12,835 nucleotides of DNA from an uncultured Flavobacteriales bacterium (GTDB lineage: Bacteria > Bacteroidota > Bacteroidia > Flavobacteriales > BACL11). Shown one piece after another: positions 7,388 to 12,835 of this stretch. Within the stretch, counting starts at the first letter, position 1, and every line of letters starts with the position of its first letter. The stretch lies in contig CAJXFN010000030.1 in NCBI GenBank assembly GCA_913052655.1, positions 1-12,835 on the forward strand, read 5' to 3'. The translations under genes were made by a program, and so were the position numbers. The notes under the pieces were generated by a model that was given only the letters and a program-made list of their open reading frames with translations, was not told the origin of the DNA and did not search any database.

Positions 7388-7849
7388 ATGAAAAATTTAG
7401 TATTACTCATTTTATTCATACTCACAATTCCAAATATTATTTTATCACAATCAAAAAATGAAGAATTACTTTACTCAGTAGAATTTTCTTAAGAAAATTC
7501 AAAGAAATTTACATTTTCAAAATGTAAAGAAGGATTTATATATCGAGCTTACAATAAGAAAAAGAAAGAAATACAAACATGTAAGTGGGAGGTGAAACTA
7601 AATAAAAATAAAACAGAAAAACTTTTTACAGAAATAAAAAATGTCTTATCAAACGCTAATTATTCTTCAGACAACTACTTGTTTAAGATAAAACAGAATA
7701 AAGATGAAATAAAATTAACTTTTAAAAATTCAAGTTGTACAGCAGAACATAAATTATACTATCTTCAAAAAGATTGTAACAGAACATTTATTATTAAACT
7801 AAAGAAAAAAGAATTTAAAAATATTATTAATACAATAAATTTGAATTAA
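7388..7849 (+). pseudogene. Secreted-protein gene of unknown family interrupted by one in-frame TAA
   Basis: ATG at 7388 starts a frame with a good signal peptide (MKNLVLLILFILTIPNIILS-Q). It runs 34 codons to TAA at 7490-7492 and then continues in the same frame without another stop to TAA at 7847-7849. With the internal stop read as sense, the protein would be 153 residues: a short secreted or periplasmic protein rich in Lys and Asn. Cysteines follow the stop at FSKC, QTCKW, SSC and KDC. Composition and codon use are the same on both sides of the stop, so this is one gene broken by a single substitution, not two genes. A GTG at 7592 could open the last 85 codons but would give a product without a signal peptide. 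I do not recognise the family. A sequencing or assembly error is the main alternative to a real nonsense mutation. Confidence 0.75.
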
Positions 7850-7882
7850 GGTATCATCAATTTTTAACTTACTTGTTTTTTC

Positions 7883-7890
7883 TATATTTG
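7883..7890 (+). promoter_or_regulatory. -7 promoter element for the TonB-dependent receptor operon
   Basis: TATATTTG matches TAnnTTTG and lies 16 bases before the receptor ATG, in the 57-base gap after the interrupted gene. No -33 TTG is found at the expected spacing. It probably drives both the receptor and the DUF4249 lipoprotein gene. Confidence 0.55.
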
Positions 7891-7906
7891 TTGTCAATTA
7901 CAAATT

Positions 7907-10393
7907 ATGATCAGAACTATTTTAACGATGATATTTATATCTGTAAGTTTATTTGGATACTCACAGAAAAAATATACCATTAGTGGATATATATCCGACA
8001 AAAATAATGGAGAAACTATTGTGGGCGCGAATATCTATTCTAGTTCTAATGGAAAAGGTGTAAGTTCCAATACTTATGGATTTTATAGTCTTACTTTAGT
8101 AGAAGGATTATATGAAATAAATTATACTTTTCTAGGATATAAAACAGAAAAAAAACAGATAAAACTAGATAAAAATATCGATTTAAATATAGATCTAGTA
8201 ACATCTTCTTATTCAATTGAGGAAGTGGAGGTTAAAGGCTCATCTAATATTGTTCAAAAAACTCAAGCTTCTGTAATTGAAGTTCCAATAGAACAGATAA
8301 AATCTATACCTGCTCTTTTTGGTGAAGTAGATGTATTAAAAGCTATTCAGTTATTACCTGGGGTACAATCTAGTGAAGGTACGTCTGGATTTTATGTTAG
8401 AGGTGGTGGACCTGATCAAAATCTAATATTATTAGATGGTGTTCCTGTTTACAACTCATCTCATCTAGGAGGCTTGTTTTCTGTTTTTAATGCAGATGCA
8501 ATTAAATCTGTAAGACTCACAAAAGGTGGTTTTCCTGCTAGATTTGGAGGTAGACTTTCATCCGTATTAGAAATTGATATGAAAGAAGGAAACAATAAAA
8601 AGTTTAAAGGTGATGCTACTTTAGGATTAATTTCTTCAAAACTTACTTTAGAAGGACCTATAATCAAAAATAAAAGTTCTTTTATTATTTCAGGTAGGAG
8701 AACTTATGCAGATTTGCTAATGAAACCATTTATGCAAAATGGAGAAAACGAGATTGATAATTTCAACTTGTATTTTTATGACTTAAATGCTAAGATTAAT
8801 TATAAAATAACCAAAAAAGACAGAGTATATATAAGTGCCTATATTGGAGATGACATTTTTAATATTAAAGCATCGGAATCAAATAAAGAGGAAGGTAAAG
8901 AACCAAAATCAAATAGAAACGAATCAGACAATATGCGATTTCAACTTGGATATGGTAACATCACTTCTACTATCAGATGGAATCATTTATTTAATAATAA
9001 ACTTTTTAGTAATACCACATTTACTTATAGTAGGTATAACTTTAACACGGGATTCTCTTTACTGTCATCAAGACCAAATGACACTGTTTACAACGATAGT
9101 ACACAGACTACACATATAGGTGAAAGTTCTGAAGATTTTTCTTATGATTATATCTCAGGAATTCAAGATCTAGGAGCGCGTATTGATTTTGATTATATTC
9201 CAAATCCAAATCATAATATAAAGCTTGGAGTTTCCTATACCAATCATGAATTTTTCCCTGGAGAAAGCACATTATTAATGGATATAATTTCCCCTGATAC
9301 TACAGAAAACTTTTTACTAGATACGACTTTTAATTTTTCTGAAAGAACAAGAGTTAACGAGACCTATTTCTATATTGAAGATAATATTAAAATTTCTAAA
9401 AGATTAAGAGCAAATATAGGCTTACATCTAGGATATTACTCTCTAGCTAATCAAACTAATATTAGAAACTTAAATGGTATTTACACCTATTTAATTAATA
9501 GAGATTTTCTTAGTATTCAGCCCCGAGTTTCTGCAAGATACCTAATAAATGACGAATGGTCAATAAAGGCATCCTATGCCGAAATGCAACAAAATATACA
9601 CTTACTTTCAAACTCATCAGTAGGATTACCAAGTGACCTTTGGGTCCCGGCTATTGATAGCGTACCATCACAAAGCTCTAAACAATGGGCTATTGGAATT
9701 GCTACTGAGTTATTTGCAAACACTTACGAATTTAGTTTAGAGGGATATTATAAAACTATGAATAACTTAATCACATATAAAGAAGGTTATTCTAATTTAA
9801 GTAGTAATGAAAGTTGGGAAAACACAGTGGAAACAGGAGGCGAAGGAAAATCTTATGGAGGTGAATTATTTCTTCAAAAGAAAAAAGGGCAAACTACTGG
9901 ATGGATTGGATATACTCTCTCATGGACAAATCGAAGATTCGATGACATAAGTTTTGGAGAATGGTTCCCATACAAATATGATAGAAGACATGATTTATCA
10001 TTTGTACTTTCACATAAATTCAACGATAATTTTGATATTGGAGCTACCTATGTATATGGTACGGGTAATGCTATTACATTTCCACAGGCACTATATTGGG
10101 GACAACCCTATTCTAGCTTTTGGTATGACGCAAATATTGTTGATTTAGTAGAGTCTTATGGCACAAGAAATTCTACTAGAATGCCTTCTTATCAAAGATT
10201 TGATATTGGGTTGAATAAACATTGGAAAACCAAAAGAACTATAAAAACTTTTTCAATTGGTGCTTACAATTTATACAACCGAAAAAATCCATTCTTTATT
10301 TATTTAGATATTAATGAAGAAAATGAAAGAGTTGCAAAACAAGTGTCATTGTTTCCAATAATTCCATCAATATCATACAGAATTAAATTTTAA
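7907..10393 (+). CDS. TonB-dependent outer-membrane receptor with N-terminal carboxypeptidase-like domain
   Basis: This 828-residue outer-membrane transporter would import a ligand using TonB-ExbBD energy. A signal peptide covers 1-19 (ending FGYS-Q). A carboxypeptidase-D regulatory-like beta domain spans about 22-98 (ISGYISDKNNGETIVGANIY...). The plug spans about 120-226, with FYVRGGGPDQNLILLDGVPVY (starting at 162) and GGFPARFGGRLSSVLEI (starting at 207), both hallmark plug motifs. A 22-strand-type barrel fills the rest and ends in IKF with a terminal Phe. The DUF4249 lipoprotein gene starts 3 bases after the stop, so the two form an operon and likely a complex. No SusD homologue is present, so this is not a classical glycan-utilisation pair. 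The substrate cannot be deduced: no neighbouring enzyme or metal-binding gene gives a clue. Confidence 0.95.
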   Translation: MIRTILTMIFISVSLFGYSQKKYTISGYISDKNNGETIVGANIYSSSNGKGVSSNTYGFYSLTLVEGLYEINYTFLGYKTEKKQIKLDKNIDLNIDLVTSSYSIEEVEVKGSSNIVQKTQASVIEVPIEQIKSIPALFGEVDVLKAIQLLPGVQSSEGTSGFYVRGGGPDQNLILLDGVPVYNSSHLGGLFSVFNADAIKSVRLTKGGFPARFGGRLSSVLEIDMKEGNNKKFKGDATLGLISSKLTLEGPIIKNKSSFIISGRRTYADLLMKPFMQNGENEIDNFNLYFYDLNAKINYKITKKDRVYISAYIGDDIFNIKASESNKEEGKEPKSNRNESDNMRFQLGYGNITSTIRWNHLFNNKLFSNTTFTYSRYNFNTGFSLLSSRPNDTVYNDSTQTTHIGESSEDFSYDYISGIQDLGARIDFDYIPNPNHNIKLGVSYTNHEFFPGESTLLMDIISPDTTENFLLDTTFNFSERTRVNETYFYIEDNIKISKRLRANIGLHLGYYSLANQTNIRNLNGIYTYLINRDFLSIQPRVSARYLINDEWSIKASYAEMQQNIHLLSNSSVGLPSDLWVPAIDSVPSQSSKQWAIGIATELFANTYEFSLEGYYKTMNNLITYKEGYSNLSSNESWENTVETGGEGKSYGGELFLQKKKGQTTGWIGYTLSWTNRRFDDISFGEWFPYKYDRRHDLSFVLSHKFNDNFDIGATYVYGTGNAITFPQALYWGQPYSSFWYDANIVDLVESYGTRNSTRMPSYQRFDIGLNKHWKTKRTIKTFSIGAYNLYNRKNPFFIYLDINEENERVAKQVSLFPIIPSISYRIKF

Positions 10394-10396
10394 CAG

Positions 10397-11335
10397 ATGA
10401 ATAAATTATATATTTTCATATTATCATTTTTTTTAATCTCTTGCGATAGTATGCAGACTATTGTGGAGGTAGAAATCCCTCCTCATGAACCAGTATTAGT
10501 TTTAAATGGAAAATTAGATACCGATACAATTGTTCATGTAATGTTGAGTCATTCGGTTGGTGCATTCGATGACGAAACACCTAATTGTATAATAGACGCA
10601 GAAGTTTTACTATATAAGGACAATGTACTATTAGACACATTAATTATAGATTTAGAAAATTCAGATTATATTTATTATTGGAGTAATACCGGTGAGGATT
10701 CTTTATTAATGTATTACTACAAATCTAATTATGTTCCAACAGGAGGTCATTTATATAAAATAATTGCGTCACACTCAGATTATAACACCATCGAAGCAAG
10801 TACTTTTATTCCAAATAATTTAGAAATAATGAACTTAAATATTGACACAAATTCAAGTGAGCTTGTTCAATTTAACTTTTCTTTTATTGATGATCAAAGC
10901 AATCAAAACTTTTATGAATTAGAACTATATGCTAACTGCACTAAAGTGTGGGATGAAGAAGAATATGACTATTCAGGTAATGTTACAATTTTTTCAAATG
11001 ACCCTTCATTTCCTGGTGGGATACCATTTTCAGGTTATTCATATAGTGGAGAAATTGTCTTATTTACAGACGTTTTATTTAATGGTGAAGAAAAGAATAT
11101 TTCTTTTGATGTATATACAGATGAATTTAGTTTTGCAGATTGTGACACAGTTTTATTAGAATTTTCAAATTTTAGTAATGAAACTTATTCTTATTATAAT
11201 TCATTAGGATCACATAGAGATAAAGGAGAGTTAGGTATTTTTGGAGGTGAAGTTATTCCTGTATATACTAATGTAAATAATGGATTGGGAGCACTTATTT
11301 CAGTAAACTCTCAATCAAAATTTTTAAGTAAATAA
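10397..11335 (+). CDS. DUF4249-family outer-membrane lipoprotein
   Basis: The 312-residue product starts with a lipoprotein signal (MNKLYIFILSFFLISC, lipobox LISC with Cys16), so it is probably lipid-anchored. The segment after the cysteine (VEVEIPPHEPVLVLNGKLD) and the closing motif VYTNVNNGLGALIS (289-302) match the pattern I know for DUF4249 proteins. These occur in Bacteroidota next to TonB-dependent receptors, and their function is not established. Most of the chain looks beta-rich and acidic, with many Tyr, Asp and Ser. The start lies 3 bases after the receptor stop, which argues for co-translation and joint action at the outer membrane, perhaps as a surface ligand-binding or lid protein in the way SusD serves SusC; that role is inference. 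Confidence 0.88.
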   Translation: MNKLYIFILSFFLISCDSMQTIVEVEIPPHEPVLVLNGKLDTDTIVHVMLSHSVGAFDDETPNCIIDAEVLLYKDNVLLDTLIIDLENSDYIYYWSNTGEDSLLMYYYKSNYVPTGGHLYKIIASHSDYNTIEASTFIPNNLEIMNLNIDTNSSELVQFNFSFIDDQSNQNFYELELYANCTKVWDEEEYDYSGNVTIFSNDPSFPGGIPFSGYSYSGEIVLFTDVLFNGEEKNISFDVYTDEFSFADCDTVLLEFSNFSNETYSYYNSLGSHRDKGELGIFGGEVIPVYTNVNNGLGALISVNSQSKFLSK

Positions 11336-11439
11336 GAAAGAACCTGTAATAGTCTCACTTAAGTAATATCGCTAGAAATAGTTTAGAGAAAGATAGTTTT
11401 GTTTTACTATTGTTGTACTTTTAATATTTACAAAAAGAA

Positions 11440-11465
11440 AAAAGAGAACTATAAAGTTCTCTTTT
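11440..11465 (-). terminator. Rho-independent terminator after the initiator tRNA, possibly bidirectional
   Basis: An 11-base perfect stem (AAAAGAGAACT / AGTTCTCTTTT) encloses a 4-base loop. Read on the minus strand it is followed by a T-rich run (TTCTTTTTG), as expected for termination of the tRNA transcript, whose 3' end lies only 5 bases before the stem. Read on the plus strand it lies about 105 bases after the DUF4249 stop and could also end that operon, with the T-run only inside the stem. Confidence 0.8.
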
Positions 11466-11470
11466 GATAG

Positions 11471-11543
<73 letters not shown>

Positions 11544-11552
11544 ATATTAATA

Positions 11553-11583
11553 CAAATATAAGTGATTTACTTGATTTGTACAA
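11553..11583 (-). promoter_or_regulatory. Full Bacteroidota-type promoter of the initiator tRNA
   Basis: The minus strand has TTG (11583-11581), a 20-base spacer, then TATATTTG (11560-11553), matching the TTG-N17-23-TAnnTTTG promoter pattern. The tRNA 5' end is 9 bases further on, so transcription would start at or just before the mature 5' end. This is the best-formed promoter in the window, as suits a highly expressed stable RNA. Confidence 0.75.
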
Positions 11584-11618
11584 TTATTCTGATCTGATAA
11601 TTTGTAAATCAAAAGACT

Positions 11619-11626
11619 TATTTTTG
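11619..11626 (+). promoter_or_regulatory. -7 promoter element immediately upstream of the ABC-F gene
   Basis: TATTTTTG matches TAnnTTTG and ends only 5 bases before the ATG at 11632. Transcription would then begin at or next to the start codon, giving a leaderless or near-leaderless mRNA. TTTG at 11601-11604 is a possible -33 element, but the 14-base gap is shorter than usual. Confidence 0.45.
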
Positions 11627-11631
11627 CGACC

Positions 11632-12835
11632 ATGATTTCAGTTAATAATTTATCACTTTATTTTGGTGGACAAGATGTATTTTCCAATATATCATTTATG
11701 ATTAATAAAGGAGATAAGATTGGATTAGTTGGAAAAAATGGAGCAGGCAAGTCAACTTTATTGAATTTATTATCTGGAAATCTGACACCCAATGATGGAA
11801 ATATATCTGCTGCCAATGGTTTAGTTATTGGATACTTAACTCAAGACTTAGATTTTGAAGATGGAAGAACTGTAATAGAAGAGGCAAAAACAGCATTTAA
11901 TTATTTAAATGAAATAAAAAAGAGACTTAAAATTGTAAATAATCAAATAAAGGAAAGAACAGATTATGAATCTCAATCATACCTTGATTTAATAACTGAA
12001 TCACATGATTTAGGGGAAAGATTTAGAATGGCTGGAGGAGATGATATTCAGTCAGAAATAAGTCAAATTTTAACAGGGCTTGGATTTACTCAATATGATT
12101 TTAATAGACAAACGCATGAGTTTAGTGGTGGTTGGAGAATGCGTGTTGAACTAGCAAAAATTTTACTTAAGAAGCCGGATATTTTATTGTTGGATGAGCC
12201 TACTAATCACTTAGACATTGAATCAATTATTTGGTTGGAACAGTGGCTTAAAAAAGTATCAGGTGCAATTGTTTTGGTATCACATGATAGAGTTTTTTTA
12301 GATTCTATTTCAAATAGAACAATCGAAGTTGCATTTAGCAAAATAAATGATTATAAAGCCAAGTATTCAAAGTACTTAGAGCTTAGAGAAGACAGAATCG
12401 AAAAGCAAATACAAGCCAAAAAAAATCAAGATAAGTACATTGCAGAGACAAAAGTACTTATTGATAAATTTAGAGCTAAAAAAAATAAGGCTGCATTTGC
12501 ACAATCTCTAATTACCAAGCTCAGTAAGCTTGAGATTATTCAGGTTGAGAAAGAGGATATAGGTAGAATGCAGTTTAGATTTCCACCGGCTCCTCACTCA
12601 GGAAAATTAAGTTTAATGGTAAAGGATGCATCAAAAAGTTACGCTGACTTAGATGTATTGAAAAATATTAATCTTGAAATCGTTAAGGGTGAAAAAATTG
12701 CATTTGTTGGAAAAAATGGAGAAGGAAAAACAACATTGGCCAAAATGATTGTTGATGAAGTTGAATACTCGGGTATTATAAAACTTGGTCATCAAGTTAA
12801 GTTAGGTTATTATGCTCAAAATCAAGCTGATTTTT
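11632..12835 (+). CDS. ABC-F family ATPase, ribosome-associated type, C-terminus cut off
   Basis: The frame is open from ATG 11632 to the window edge (401 visible residues). The first ATPase domain has Walker A GKNGAGKST (34-42), signature FSGGW (164-168), Walker B ILLLDEPTNHLD (184-195) and the switch SHDR (217-220). The EPTNHLD form, the tandem arrangement and the lack of membrane segments mark a soluble ABC-F protein. A Lys-rich helical linker (about 240-320) matches the position of the P-site tRNA interaction motif. The second domain begins at about 330, with Walker A GKNGEGKTT at 360-368; its signature and Walker B lie beyond the right edge. ABC-F proteins act at the ribosomal exit site, relieving stalls or protecting against antibiotics. 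Sub-family (EttA, Uup, YbiT, YheS or resistance type) cannot be set from this part. It is divergent from the initiator tRNA gene. Confidence 0.93.
   Translation, partial: MISVNNLSLYFGGQDVFSNISFMINKGDKIGLVGKNGAGKSTLLNLLSGNLTPNDGNISAANGLVIGYLTQDLDFEDGRTVIEEAKTAFNYLNEIKKRLKIVNNQIKERTDYESQSYLDLITESHDLGERFRMAGGDDIQSEISQILTGLGFTQYDFNRQTHEFSGGWRMRVELAKILLKKPDILLLDEPTNHLDIESIIWLEQWLKKVSGAIVLVSHDRVFLDSISNRTIEVAFSKINDYKAKYSKYLELREDRIEKQIQAKKNQDKYIAETKVLIDKFRAKKNKAAFAQSLITKLSKLEIIQVEKEDIGRMQFRFPPAPHSGKLSLMVKDASKSYADLDVLKNINLEIVKGEKIAFVGKNGEGKTTLAKMIVDEVEYSGIIKLGHQVKLGYYAQNQADF

Noticed and set aside
8461..8667. Reverse-strand open frame opposite the receptor plug domain
   Set aside because: The plus-strand frame encodes unmistakable TonB-dependent receptor plug motifs here, so the antisense frame is incidental.
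8835..9119. Plus-strand alternative frame of 94 codons within the receptor gene, with similar shorter ones at 9954-10148 and 10929-11159
   Set aside because: All are nested out of frame in intact genes and show no signal, domain or start context of their own.
11393..11410. Small hairpin ATAGT/ACTAT after the DUF4249 gene as its terminator
   Set aside because: It has only five A/T-rich pairs with an 8-base loop and no T-run. The 11-base stem at 11440-11465 is a much better candidate.

Overview
The window looks like a chromosomal segment from a member of the Bacteroidota, most likely a Flavobacteriales-type organism. The DNA is strongly A+T rich. Several genes are preceded by the -7 element TAnnTTTG that is characteristic of this phylum. 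Start codons lack Shine-Dalgarno sequences and sit behind short A-rich leaders. The gene content is also typical of the phylum: an M43 metalloprotease with a PKD domain, a TonB-dependent receptor with an N-terminal carboxypeptidase-like domain, and a DUF4249 lipoprotein.

Layout. Positions 1-2074 (minus) hold a secreted M43-family zinc metalloprotease whose C-terminus lies outside the window. Positions 2164-3134 (minus) hold lipA (lipoyl synthase, apparently starting at TTG), preceded by a 35-residue lipoprotein gene only 8 bases upstream. Positions 3135-3227 form a divergent promoter region. Rightward from there run ung (uracil-DNA glycosylase), a small Omp85/BamA-like outer-membrane protein whose start overlaps the ung stop, rmuC, and rlmB, which overlaps rmuC by 8 bases. 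The stretch 7169-7387 has no convincing gene but holds a degenerate direct repeat and a perfect small palindrome. Positions 7388-7849 hold a secreted-protein gene interrupted by one in-frame TAA. Positions 7907-11335 carry the TonB-dependent receptor and DUF4249 lipoprotein pair. Positions 11440-11583 (minus) are an initiator tRNA gene with its own promoter and terminator. From 11632 an ABC-F ATPase runs off the right edge.

How it fits together. Most of this is housekeeping: lipoate cofactor synthesis, base-excision repair, recombination, 23S rRNA methylation, translation initiation and ribosome-associated ABC-F activity. Mixed in are envelope genes: the secreted protease, the Omp85-like barrel and the TonB-dependent receptor pair. 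The receptor and DUF4249 protein probably act together at the outer membrane, but their substrate cannot be read from the sequence.

I found no mobile element, CRISPR array, defence island or clearly new multi-gene system. The points most worth a second look are the nonsense-interrupted gene, the tiny lipoprotein coupled to a TTG-started lipA, the Lys-for-Arg change in the Omp85 signature loop, the apparently near-leaderless ABC-F promoter, and a GC-rich patch inside the protease gene.
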